Positions 24,332-32,762 of a stretch of 60,990 nt of DNA are shown in pieces. A program made the translations under genes and the position numbers. The notes beneath the pieces are model-generated. The model saw only the letters and a list, made by a program, of their open reading frames with translations, was not told the DNA's origin and searched no databases. Origin of the DNA: an uncultured Acetatifactor sp. (GTDB taxonomy: Bacteria > Bacillota > Clostridia > Lachnospirales > Lachnospiraceae); assembly GCA_947627535.1 (NCBI GenBank), contig CANQWM010000014.1, positions 1-60,990 on the forward strand, in the 5' to 3' direction. Positions within the stretch are counted from its first letter, which is position 1. Every line of letters begins with the position of its first letter.

Positions 24332-24808
24332 ATGACAGCGGACAGTGAAAAGAGCAGGGAGCAGAAGCGGCAGGAGAAGGAGTACGAACAGTATGTGAAG
24401 GAGGTGACCCCTACCCACAGTCTTGTTCTCCAGATGCTGAAGGCATTTCTTACAGGCGGCGCAATCTGCTGTATCGGACAGTTTATTTTAAATTATGGGG
24501 ACCGGATGGGACTGGACAAGCAGACGGCGGGCAGTTGGTGTTCTCTGATCCTGGTGCTTTTGTCCGTATTGCTGACGGGCTTTAACATCTTCCCCAAGAT
24601 TGCAAAATGGGGCGGGGCGGGGGCTTTGGTGCCGATCACGGGGTTTGCCAATTCCGTGGCTGCGCCCGCCATCGAATTCAAATCGGAAGGACAGGTGTTT
24701 GGCATCGGCTGTAAGATATTTACCATCGCCGGGCCGGTCATCCTCTATGGTATTTTTTCCAGCTGGCTGCTGGGGCTGGTCTACTGGGTGCTGAAATTTT
24801 TTCAGTGA
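24332..24808 (+). CDS. spoVAC: stage V sporulation protein AC
   Basis: A 158-residue membrane protein, one of the most conserved SpoVA subunits; in Bacillus it behaves as a mechanosensitive channel for dipicolinate. Family features: KEVTPTHSLVLQMLKAFLTG at the N-terminus, GGAICCIGQFILNYG, and GAGALVPITGFANSVAAPAIEF. It follows spoVAA by about 110 bases. spoVAD, normally the next gene, is missing here and lies 17 kb downstream. Confidence 0.93.
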   Translation: MTADSEKSREQKRQEKEYEQYVKEVTPTHSLVLQMLKAFLTGGAICCIGQFILNYGDRMGLDKQTAGSWCSLILVLLSVLLTGFNIFPKIAKWGGAGALVPITGFANSVAAPAIEFKSEGQVFGIGCKIFTIAGPVILYGIFSSWLLGLVYWVLKFFQ

Positions 24809-24868
24809 GATTTTTTTATGAGATTTTTTACGAGAGCTATCTTTTTTGTGGCAAGATTTCAAAAAGTG

Positions 24869-24913
24869 TGGTATACTACCCCAAAGAGAAAAAAATCGGA
24901 GCATTATGCTCCG
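24869..24913 (+). promoter_or_regulatory. extended -10 promoter and palindrome upstream of the EAL gene
   Basis: TGGTATACT (24,869-24,877) is an extended -10 element without a clear -35 box. Twenty bases downstream the inverted repeat CGGAGCAT-T-ATGCTCCG (24,897-24,913) has perfect 8-base arms. It lies in the expected leader, so it may be an operator or an RNA hairpin controlling translation. Confidence 0.45.
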
Positions 24914-24932
24914 GTTTGGAGGAGTGGAAGCA

Positions 24933-27221
24933 GTGATCAATATATACAGTTTTATTCTGCTGATCCTGGAACTGGTTGTGGTCGTCTGCTGCGTGCTTGT
25001 CGGCAGGAAAAAAGGAAACTATTATACATCTGACCTGCAGCGTCTGATGGTATCCGGCATGATCGCCGCGTTCTGCAATATCCTTTTTATGCAGGCGACG
25101 GATGTAAGTCTTGCCAAATTTTTTCTGAGTCTGACCTTTATTGGAATCGATGGGATCGTCCTCTTTATGACCCGTTTCATTTTAAGCTACACGAATACGC
25201 AGCTGCACACGAGGTTTTTCCAGTACCTGTCCTGGGGCTGCGGAGTGGTGGATGCCGCGTCTCTTTTGACCAACAACTTTTCCAACCACATGTTCCGGCT
25301 GGAGCGGGTGGAATGGATGGGGGAGGAGTGCTGGCTGCCCCACTACATGCCGCTTCACTACACCCATGTGGGCTATTGCTATGTTCTTTCCGTCTTTGTG
25401 ATTGCGGTGCTGATCAATCGTCTCGTGCGGTCCCCGAAACCGTACCGGAAGATGTACTGGTCTGTTTTGACGGTGTTCTGGGTGACGCTGATTAGCAATA
25501 TAGTCTGTTATTTTTGGGTTCTTCCCATCAATCTGGCGATGTTGTTCTACGGGTGGCTGGCAATATCCTTCTGCTATTTTCTGGTGAACTCGTCTCCGAA
25601 GGGACTGGTGGAAGGCATTCTTGCCAATGTGGTGGAGGATATCGACAACGGGATCGTGTGCTTTGACTTTAACGGCAATTGCATTTATGCGAATGCCAAG
25701 GCCAAGGCGCTGCTGTCTGTCTCGGACGATAAGGTGGGCGAGATCACGGATCATTTTTATACAAAGTGGGTAAGGGACCATGCGCCGGATTCCGTGGATT
25801 ATGAGTACTGGGACAAGGAATATCCGGTGGACGGAGAGGAGCATCACTTCCATATCGAGTTCCAGAGGCTGAAGGGCAACGGCAACGCTACCATCGGGTT
25901 CTTTTACAAGCTTACGGACAAGACCGCGGCCATGAAGGCGTTTGAGGATGGGCAGTATCTCGCGACCCATGACCGGCTGACCGGCCTGTATAACAAGGAT
26001 TATTTTTTCCAGAAGGCGGAGGAGATCATCCGGCGTCATCCGGAAAAAGAGTGGTACATGGTCTGTACCAACATAAAGAATTTCAAGCTCCTGAACGATC
26101 TGTTCGGCGAGGAGATGAGCGACAAGATCCTGGTGGCGCAGGCAGCCCTGTTAAAGTATACCAACATAGAGGACTGCATACAGGGCCGAATTTCGAGCGA
26201 AAAGTTTGCCATGCTGATCTCCAGGGAGAACTTTAACGCGGAGATGACCGTAAAGAATCTGGGACGGCTCCAGTATATGATTGATGGCAGGAATTACAAG
26301 CTGAACATTGCCATGGGCGTCTATCATATCACGGATCCGGAGGAGAGTCCTCAGGAAATGTACGAGAAGTCCAGCATGGCGGTGGATTCCCAGGTGGGAG
26401 ACTATCAGAAAACGGTTGTCTATTATGACGCGAAGCTTCTGCAGCAGGTTGTGAAGGAAAAGAACATGGCCGAGGAATTTGAAAACGCGCTCCGGACAAA
26501 ACAGTTCCGGATGTTCCTTCAGCCCCAGATGGATGTGGAGGGTAATGTGCTGGGAGCGGAGGCCCTGGCGAGATGGCAGCATCCTCAGCGGGGGCTTATC
26601 TTCCCGGCGGACTTTCTCTCCGTGGTGGAAAAGACGCGCCTGATCAGCCGCCTGGACGAGTATATGTGGGAGCAGGCGGCGGAAAAGTTGCATGAATGGA
26701 AGGAGCAGGGGCACGGGCAGGCCCATATCTCCGTGAACATATCCGCAAAGGATTTCTATTATATAGACATTTATGAGACTCTGGTACAGATCGTAAAGAA
26801 GTATGAGATCGATCCCTCCAGAATGAACCTGGAGATTTCCGAGACGGAGCTACTGTCGGACGCGGAGCCTCAGATCAAGGAGCTGAACCGGCTGCAGGAG
26901 TTTGGATTTTCCGTTCAGATCGACGATTTTGGCAAGGGGTATTCGTCGCTGAACATGCTTCAGGGAATCAAGGCAGATCTGCTGAAGGTGGATATGAAGC
27001 TGATCGGCGATATCCCCGATCCGGTGAAGATGAAGAAGCTCCTGAGCGCCATCTTTACCATGGCGAGAGCGCTTGATATGGAAGTGATCACGGAGAGCGT
27101 GGAGACGAAGGAACAGGTGGAGCTGCTGACCGAGCTGGGATGCAGTGTGTTTCAGGGGTATTATTTCTCCCGGCCCATGCCGGTGGAAGAATATGAGGAA
27201 AAGTATCTGAAGAACAGCTGA
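24933..27221 (+). CDS. cyclic-di-GMP phosphodiesterase: 7TM sensor, PAS, degenerate GGDEF, EAL
   Basis: A 762-residue membrane protein. Residues 1-215 hold seven hydrophobic segments of the histidine-kinase N-terminal 7TM type. A PAS-like segment (DIDNGIVCFDFNGNCIYANA) follows. The GGDEF domain begins at ATHDRLTGLYNKDYFF, but its active-site loop reads SSEKF, so cyclase activity is not expected. The EAL domain is complete: GAEALARWQHP, NLEISETEL, IDDFGKGYSS, LLKVDMKLIG and ITESVE. It should hydrolyse c-di-GMP in response to a membrane-borne signal. The GTG at 24,933 is preferred because GGAGGAG lies eight bases upstream; the ATG at 24,905 sits in the palindrome. Confidence 0.88.
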   Translation: MINIYSFILLILELVVVVCCVLVGRKKGNYYTSDLQRLMVSGMIAAFCNILFMQATDVSLAKFFLSLTFIGIDGIVLFMTRFILSYTNTQLHTRFFQYLSWGCGVVDAASLLTNNFSNHMFRLERVEWMGEECWLPHYMPLHYTHVGYCYVLSVFVIAVLINRLVRSPKPYRKMYWSVLTVFWVTLISNIVCYFWVLPINLAMLFYGWLAISFCYFLVNSSPKGLVEGILANVVEDIDNGIVCFDFNGNCIYANAKAKALLSVSDDKVGEITDHFYTKWVRDHAPDSVDYEYWDKEYPVDGEEHHFHIEFQRLKGNGNATIGFFYKLTDKTAAMKAFEDGQYLATHDRLTGLYNKDYFFQKAEEIIRRHPEKEWYMVCTNIKNFKLLNDLFGEEMSDKILVAQAALLKYTNIEDCIQGRISSEKFAMLISRENFNAEMTVKNLGRLQYMIDGRNYKLNIAMGVYHITDPEESPQEMYEKSSMAVDSQVGDYQKTVVYYDAKLLQQVVKEKNMAEEFENALRTKQFRMFLQPQMDVEGNVLGAEALARWQHPQRGLIFPADFLSVVEKTRLISRLDEYMWEQAAEKLHEWKEQGHGQAHISVNISAKDFYYIDIYETLVQIVKKYEIDPSRMNLEISETELLSDAEPQIKELNRLQEFGFSVQIDDFGKGYSSLNMLQGIKADLLKVDMKLIGDIPDPVKMKKLLSAIFTMARALDMEVITESVETKEQVELLTELGCSVFQGYYFSRPMPVEEYEEKYLKNS

Positions 27222-27249
27222 GGCGGCCTTCGGAAAGGATGGCATCGGG

Positions 27250-28398
27250 ATGCAGAAAGGTTTTGTGGGAATACTGACCGCAGCCCTGCTGGCGGCAGCG
27301 CCGTGGGGATGGGGAGGACTTTGGGCGGAGGGGCATCCGTCTTTTAACCAGGGTTATGAACAGGGAAACCCGGGCGGAGCCGCCGTCCTTTTGAGCGCCC
27401 GGAAAGAGGAAACCGTGGAGCAGGATAAGGATGGTCCTGCGTTTTTTGGAGTCCGGGACATTTATCTTGCGCTGGGATGCAGGGCGGATTACCTTGACGG
27501 GGTTGCCGCCGCAGACGGCTCGGGTGCGGATCTGACGGAGAGGATCATGGTGGATGACAGCCGGGTGAATCCGGAACAGGAGGGAACCTACCAGGTGACC
27601 TACCGGGTGGAGGACGACTTCGGAACGGAGACGTCGTGTTTTGCCGAGGTGACGGTGGTATCGGCGCAGGAGCTGCAGGAGATGATCGGGAACCGCAGCA
27701 TCAGCGCGGATGAGGTAAAGATTATCGGTGCCGCCAATCCCTATGACATCGGCGCGTCCGGTCAGGATGAGATCGAAACGGCGCTGGAGGAGGCAAGGCC
27801 GGCGATCGTACAGCTTTACCATCAGGGCGAAAGCAGTTACAGCGCGGGTTCCGGGTATGTGATGGAGATCACGGAGGACGCCATCTATATCTGCAGCGAC
27901 CGTCATGTGGTGGAACAGTACGATGACTGGGAGGTCTATTTTTATGACGGCACTGTGGTGTCGGGCCGGGCGCTGGGCTGCAGCGACAGCTATGACGTGG
28001 GCGTGGTGACGGTGGAGACGGCAGATGTGCCGGAGGAGCTTTTCGGGCGGCTTGGGACTGTACATATCGACAGAGAATACTGGAGCGGGCTGAATGATGA
28101 CCGGATCGATGTGGGACTTTTGCGGGTGGACCGTCAGGGAGGGGTCATGCATACCTCTCTGGGAATCCTGCTCAAGGTAAAACAGTATTTTGCCTGGGGC
28201 GACAACAGGGACCACACGGAGATGACCGCGAAGCTGGAGCACGGAGATTCGGGCTCCGCTGTTTTCGACGGCTGTGGAAACCTGATCGGCATGGCTTACG
28301 CTTATTCTACCTCGCCAAGGAGATACTGGTGCGTGCCTCTGGACGGTATTCTGGACTGTTATGAGGAGATCACGGGACGAACGGTATTTGTGTACTGA
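27250..28398 (+). CDS. secreted trypsin-like serine protease with Ig-like domain
   Basis: A 382-residue protein with a signal peptide (FVGILTAALLAAAPWGWGG). Residues 70-140 look like a bacterial Ig-like domain (GTYQVTYRVEDDFGTETSCF). The second half has a trypsin-like fold with a full triad: His in YICSDRHVVEQ, Asp in SDSYDVGVVTVE and Ser in LEHGDSGSAVF. No membrane anchor was found at the C-terminus. It begins 28 bases after the EAL gene and may share its transcript. Substrate unknown; HtrA/DegP-like PDZ domains are absent. Confidence 0.78.
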   Translation: MQKGFVGILTAALLAAAPWGWGGLWAEGHPSFNQGYEQGNPGGAAVLLSARKEETVEQDKDGPAFFGVRDIYLALGCRADYLDGVAAADGSGADLTERIMVDDSRVNPEQEGTYQVTYRVEDDFGTETSCFAEVTVVSAQELQEMIGNRSISADEVKIIGAANPYDIGASGQDEIETALEEARPAIVQLYHQGESSYSAGSGYVMEITEDAIYICSDRHVVEQYDDWEVYFYDGTVVSGRALGCSDSYDVGVVTVETADVPEELFGRLGTVHIDREYWSGLNDDRIDVGLLRVDRQGGVMHTSLGILLKVKQYFAWGDNRDHTEMTAKLEHGDSGSAVFDGCGNLIGMAYAYSTSPRRYWCVPLDGILDCYEEITGRTVFVY

Positions 28399-28460
28399 CG
28401 GTCTGCTTTTCCGGCGGATGACACAAAGGCGGAAAACAGTTACAGGAAGGGAGATCGGAT

Positions 28461-29324
28461 ATGTATCAAATCATAGACGGGAAAAAGATTTCCCAGCAGA
28501 TCAAGGATGAGCTGAAGGAGAAGGTGGCGGCGCTGAAGGCGCAGGGAAAGACTATTACGCTGGCGGTGATCCAGGTCGGCAGCGACCCGGCCTCCGGCGT
28601 ATACGTGGGAAACAAGAAGAAAGCCTGCGCCTATATCGGCATTGAGTCCAGAGCATATGAGCTTCCGGAGGAGACCACCCAAGAGGAGCTTCTGCAGCTT
28701 GTGGCGCAGCTGAATGCGGATGAGACGGTGGGAGGCATTCTGGTACAGCTTCCCCTGCCCGGACATATCAGCGAGGATAAGGTGCTGCTTGCCATCGATC
28801 CGAAGAAGGATGTGGACGGTTTCCATCCCGTCAATGTTGGCAATCTGAGCATCGGGCGGCCGGGATTCGTGTCCTGTACGCCGGCGGGCGTGATCCAGCT
28901 TTTAAAGCGTTCCGGCATTGAGATCCAGGGGAAGGAATGTGTGGTGCTGGGCAGGAGCAATATTGTGGGAAAGCCCATGGCAATGCTGCTTTTACGGGAA
29001 AACGGGACGGTTACGGTCTGTCATTCCCGGACCAAAAATCTCAAGGAGATCACAAAGCGCGCCGATATTCTGGTCGTGGCCGTGGGAAAACCGAAGTTTG
29101 TGACCGGGGATTATGTGAAGGAAGGCGCGGTGGTCATTGACGTGGGGATTCACAGGAATGCGGACAACAGGCTCTGCGGCGACGTGGACTTTGACAGCGT
29201 TGCGCCCCATACTTCGGCCATTACGCCCGTACCCGGCGGCGTAGGCCCCATGACCGTTGCCATGCTGATGTACAACTGTGTGGAGGGCGGCGCAAAAAAC
29301 GCTTGCAATCAGCGGATTCTGTGA
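28461..29324 (+). CDS. folD: bifunctional methylenetetrahydrofolate dehydrogenase/cyclohydrolase
   Basis: A 287-residue enzyme that interconverts 5,10-methylene-, methenyl- and 10-formyl-tetrahydrofolate with NADP. Key features: YVGNKKKACAYIGIES with the catalytic Lys, VQLPLPGHISEDKVLLAIDP, KDVDGFHPVN, VVLGRSNIVGKPMAMLLL (Rossmann motif) and the C-terminal TPVPGGVGPMTVAMLM. Length is typical. GGAAGGGAG precedes the ATG. A promoter for the following oligopeptide operon overlaps its last codons. Confidence 0.95.
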   Translation: MYQIIDGKKISQQIKDELKEKVAALKAQGKTITLAVIQVGSDPASGVYVGNKKKACAYIGIESRAYELPEETTQEELLQLVAQLNADETVGGILVQLPLPGHISEDKVLLAIDPKKDVDGFHPVNVGNLSIGRPGFVSCTPAGVIQLLKRSGIEIQGKECVVLGRSNIVGKPMAMLLLRENGTVTVCHSRTKNLKEITKRADILVVAVGKPKFVTGDYVKEGAVVIDVGIHRNADNRLCGDVDFDSVAPHTSAITPVPGGVGPMTVAMLMYNCVEGGAKNACNQRIL

Positions 29325-29330
29325 TAGAAT
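29303..29330 (+). promoter_or_regulatory. promoter of the dipeptide/oligopeptide importer operon
   Basis: TTGCAA (29,303-29,308), 16 bases, TAGAAT (29,325-29,330). It overlaps the 3' end of folD; the first gene of the importer starts at 29,386. Confidence 0.5.
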
Positions 29331-29385
29331 AGTAAAGACAATTGCATAATGAGAGGTTTATAAAACGAAGAGGAGAAGAGCAACT

Positions 29386-30906
29386 ATGAAAAAGAAACTC
29401 TGCAGTTTACTTTTGGCGGCCCTTCTGGCAATGGCTGTACTGAGCGGATGCACAGACGGCACAGGAGAGTCTTCGGAGAATAATTTCTCAGCTGTTGTAG
29501 GAATACAACAGGATATCGACAGTCTTGACCCTCATCTGGCAACGGCGGCAGGAACTAAGGAAATTTTATTCAACATTTTTGAAGGACTGGTAAAGTCCGA
29601 CGAAAACGGAAATCTGATCGATGCTGTGGCCGAAAGCCACACGGTCTCCCAGGATGGTCTGGTATATACCTTTACCCTGAGAGACAATGTGAAGTTCCAT
29701 AACGGGAACGCTGTGACGGCCGAGGATGTGAAATACTCTCTGGAGAGGGTATCGGGACTGCTGGACGGTACGCCGTTAGTCTCCGCGCTGAGCACGATCA
29801 AATCCGTAGATATTCTTGACGAAAAGACGGTTCAGGTGACAGTGGAGAGTCCAAATACGGAGCTGATCTACAGCTTCACGGCAGCCATTATTCCCTCCGG
29901 CAGCGGAGAGGAGGAAGGGACATCTCCTGTGGGCACGGGACCGTTTTCTTTTGTTTCCTACACGCCCCAGGAGGGGATCGTGCTGAAGAAGAATCCCGAC
30001 TACTGGCAGGAGGGCCTGCCGTATCTGGATCAGGTCACCTTCCGAATCGTGGGCAGCGCGGAAACGGCGCTGATGGAGCTGCAATCCGGCGCCATCGACA
30101 TTTATCCGTATCTGACCGATTCCCAGGCCCAGACGCTGAAGGAGGGAAACACCCATCAGGTGGTGGCATCCCCTTCTAACGTGGTACAGGCGCTGTTTTT
30201 GAACAATGCAGTGGCGCCCTTGGACAATGTGCTGGTGCGTCAGGCGATCCTGTACGCCATCGACAAGGAAGAGATCAACGAGTATGTGGGCGGGGGCACC
30301 GGTTCCCTGATCGGTTCCGCCATGCTGCCTTCCCTGGCGGATAACTATGTTGATCTGAACAGTGTCTATGGCACTAAGGCAAATGTGGAGAAGGCCAAGG
30401 AGCTTCTGGCCGAGGCCGGATATGCGGACGGATTCGATCTTGTGATCGACATTCCCTCCAACTATGAGTTTCATATGCAGACGGGAGAGGTCATCGTGGA
30501 GCAGCTGAAGGCGGTGGGAATCAATGCCTCCATCAATCCGGTGGAATGGGATACCTGGCTGAGCGATATCTACAATGGCCGCAATTACACCGCTACCATC
30601 AGTGGCATCACCTGTGACCAGACGCCGGGCTACCTGCTGAACAGGTTCCAGACCCAGTCTTCCAAGAATTTCATCAACTACAGCAACGCGGAATACGATG
30701 AGGTTTACTTAAAGGCACAGGCGGAACAGGATATGGAGAAGAAGGCCGGCTATTACAAACAGCTGCAGCAGATCCTGGCAGACGACGCGGCCACGGCGTT
30801 TCTTCAGGTGCCGGGCAACATGACGGCCATCAGCAACCGGCTGGAGGGCTATAAATTTTATCCGATTTATGTACAGGATATGAGTACGGTATCCGTGAAA
30901 AAGTAA
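29386..30906 (+). CDS. dipeptide/oligopeptide-binding lipoprotein (SBP family 5)
   Basis: A 506-residue extracellular binding protein, lipidated at Cys22 (VLSGC). The family 5 features are present: IDSLDPHLATAAGTKEILFN, TFTLRDNVKFHNGNAVTAED, VGTGPFSFVSYTP, LKKNPDYWQEGLPYLDQVTF and QAILYAIDKEEIN. It delivers peptides, nickel or similar ligands to the permeases encoded downstream; the true ligand cannot be read from sequence. First gene of a complete operon with two permeases and a fused ATPase. Confidence 0.92.
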   Translation: MKKKLCSLLLAALLAMAVLSGCTDGTGESSENNFSAVVGIQQDIDSLDPHLATAAGTKEILFNIFEGLVKSDENGNLIDAVAESHTVSQDGLVYTFTLRDNVKFHNGNAVTAEDVKYSLERVSGLLDGTPLVSALSTIKSVDILDEKTVQVTVESPNTELIYSFTAAIIPSGSGEEEGTSPVGTGPFSFVSYTPQEGIVLKKNPDYWQEGLPYLDQVTFRIVGSAETALMELQSGAIDIYPYLTDSQAQTLKEGNTHQVVASPSNVVQALFLNNAVAPLDNVLVRQAILYAIDKEEINEYVGGGTGSLIGSAMLPSLADNYVDLNSVYGTKANVEKAKELLAEAGYADGFDLVIDIPSNYEFHMQTGEVIVEQLKAVGINASINPVEWDTWLSDIYNGRNYTATISGITCDQTPGYLLNRFQTQSSKNFINYSNAEYDEVYLKAQAEQDMEKKAGYYKQLQQILADDAATAFLQVPGNMTAISNRLEGYKFYPIYVQDMSTVSVKK

Positions 30907-30965
30907 GACCGGTAAAAATCGGTCCAGATCCATCTATCACAAATTCAGGGAAAGGAGGCGGCAGC

Positions 30966-31925
30966 GTGGCTTATCTCGGCAAAAAATTGATTACTCTCAT
31001 TATGACATTGTTTCTGGTCTCCGCTGCCGCTTTTCTTGCCTTTCAGATCATCCCCGGGGATGTTGTGACGTCTATTCTGGGAACGGAGGCGACGCCCGAG
31101 AGGGAAGAACAGCTCCGGGAGGAGCTGGGGTTTAACGACCCGCCCGTGATGAGATACCTTCACTGGGTGGGAGGACTTTTGCGGGGGGACCTTGGGACCA
31201 GCTACCGGTATTCCAAGAACATGAACGAGAGGATGCCTGTATCGGAGCTGATCGGCGACAAGCTTCCCGTGACCCTTTGGCTTGCGGCGCTGTCTACGGT
31301 ACTGATTATCGTGATCTCCCTTCCGCTGGGCGTGCTTTGGGCAAAGAGCCGCAGTCATGCGGTGGATGCGGCTTTAGGCGTTGTGACCCAGACGGCCATG
31401 GCTGTTCCGTCTTTTTTTCTGGGAATCCTTGTCACGTATTGTTTCGGCGTGGTCCTGAAGCTGTTCACGCCCGGAAAATATGTGAGCTACAGGCAGAGCT
31501 TTTCCGGCTTTCTCGGTTATCTGATCTTTCCCGCGCTTTCCATTGCCATACCCAAGATCGCCATGACGGCCCGTTTTCTGCGAAATTCCATGCTGACAGA
31601 GCTTGGGGCCGACTATGTGAGGACAGCCTGCGGGAAGGGCTGCAGCCAGCGGCGCGTCATGTACGGCCATGTCCTGCGGAACGCCCTGATGCCTGTGGTA
31701 ACCTTTCTCGGCATGATCATTTCCGAGATCGTGGCCGGCAGCATTGTCATAGAGCAGGTATTCGGCCTGCCAGGGATCGGGCGTCTGCTGATCAGTTCCA
31801 TTTCCAACAGGGATTTTCCTGTGGTGGAAATCCTGATCCTGTATATTACCTCCGCGGTGATCCTGGTGTATTTTCTGGTGGACATTCTCTACCGCGTGAT
31901 TGATCCCAGGATCAGTGAAAAGTAA
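30966..31925 (+). CDS. ABC importer permease, DppB/OppB type
   Basis: A 319-residue permease starting at a GTG behind AAAGGAGG. The DppB N-terminal helix, the large external loop (EEQLREELGFNDPPVMRYLH, GGLLRGDLGTSYRYSKNMNE) and the cytoplasmic EAA-type loop (ADYVRTACGKGCSQRRVMYG) are typical. Six membrane helices are expected. Forms a heterodimer with the following DppC-type subunit. Confidence 0.92.
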   Translation: MAYLGKKLITLIMTLFLVSAAAFLAFQIIPGDVVTSILGTEATPEREEQLREELGFNDPPVMRYLHWVGGLLRGDLGTSYRYSKNMNERMPVSELIGDKLPVTLWLAALSTVLIIVISLPLGVLWAKSRSHAVDAALGVVTQTAMAVPSFFLGILVTYCFGVVLKLFTPGKYVSYRQSFSGFLGYLIFPALSIAIPKIAMTARFLRNSMLTELGADYVRTACGKGCSQRRVMYGHVLRNALMPVVTFLGMIISEIVAGSIVIEQVFGLPGIGRLLISSISNRDFPVVEILILYITSAVILVYFLVDILYRVIDPRISEK

Positions 31926-31949
31926 GCGGGAAAGGAGACAGCCGTTTTT

Positions 31950-32762
31950 ATGCCAGCGCATGTTACGAAAAAACGGAATAAATATCTTACAGCCGGGCTG
32001 ATTATGACAGGCACCGCGGTACTGCTGGGGATCCTGGCTTTCTTCTGGACGCCCTGGAGTACGACGGCCATGTCCGCGTCAGAGCGCTTCGCGGCGCCGT
32101 CTTTCCGGCATCTTTTCGGAACGGACAACTTCGGCCGGGATATCTTTTCCCGGGTGATGAAGGGGATGGGGACAAGCGTCATGATCAGCGCGCTGGTAGT
32201 TCTTCTCTCCGCTTCCGTGGGGATTTTTCTGGGGGCGCTCACCGGTTATTTCGGAGGCGTTCTGGATGAGATCGTGATGCGTGTGACGGATGCGGTAAAC
32301 GGCTTTCCCAGTATTCTTCTGGCGCTGGTGGTCATCAGCGTTCTGGGAACCGGCAGGCAGAATCTGATCCTTTCTCTCGGAATCGTGTTTTCGCCCAGCT
32401 ACATCCGCATTGTGAGAAGCGAGTATCTGCGCCTGAGAGACGCGGACTACATAAAGCGCGCCCGGCTGATGGGCGTGGGGAAAGGAAGGATTCTCTTTGT
32501 GCACATCCTTCCCAATATTTTACCGGTCTTCTGGGTATCCGTGATGATCGGTCTGAACAATGCCATTCTGGCGGAGTCCGGCATGAGCTATCTCGGGATC
32601 GGCGTTCAGCCGCCGGATGCCAGTCTTGGCAATATGCTTTCGGACGCTCAGGGGTATCTGCAGACGGCGCCGTGGTACGCGCTGGCGCCGGGGCTGGCCA
32701 TTGTCTGGATCGTGCTGGGATTTTCCCTGTTCAGCGAGGGGATCAGGAGGCTGGGAGAATGA
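31950..32762 (+). CDS. ABC importer permease, DppC/OppC type
   Basis: A 270-residue permease. Typical elements are HLFGTDNFGRDIFSRVMKGM, the helix GIFLGALTGYFGGVLDEIVM and the EAA loop DADYIKRARLMGVGKGRILF. AAAGGAGA precedes the ATG. The end overlaps the ATPase gene start by ATGA at 32,759-32,762. Confidence 0.92.
   Translation: MPAHVTKKRNKYLTAGLIMTGTAVLLGILAFFWTPWSTTAMSASERFAAPSFRHLFGTDNFGRDIFSRVMKGMGTSVMISALVVLLSASVGIFLGALTGYFGGVLDEIVMRVTDAVNGFPSILLALVVISVLGTGRQNLILSLGIVFSPSYIRIVRSEYLRLRDADYIKRARLMGVGKGRILFVHILPNILPVFWVSVMIGLNNAILAESGMSYLGIGVQPPDASLGNMLSDAQGYLQTAPWYALAPGLAIVWIVLGFSLFSEGIRRLGE

Noticed and set aside
27088..28242. 384-codon minus-strand open frame
   Set aside because: Shadow of the trypsin-like protease gene, which has signal peptide and catalytic triad on the plus strand.
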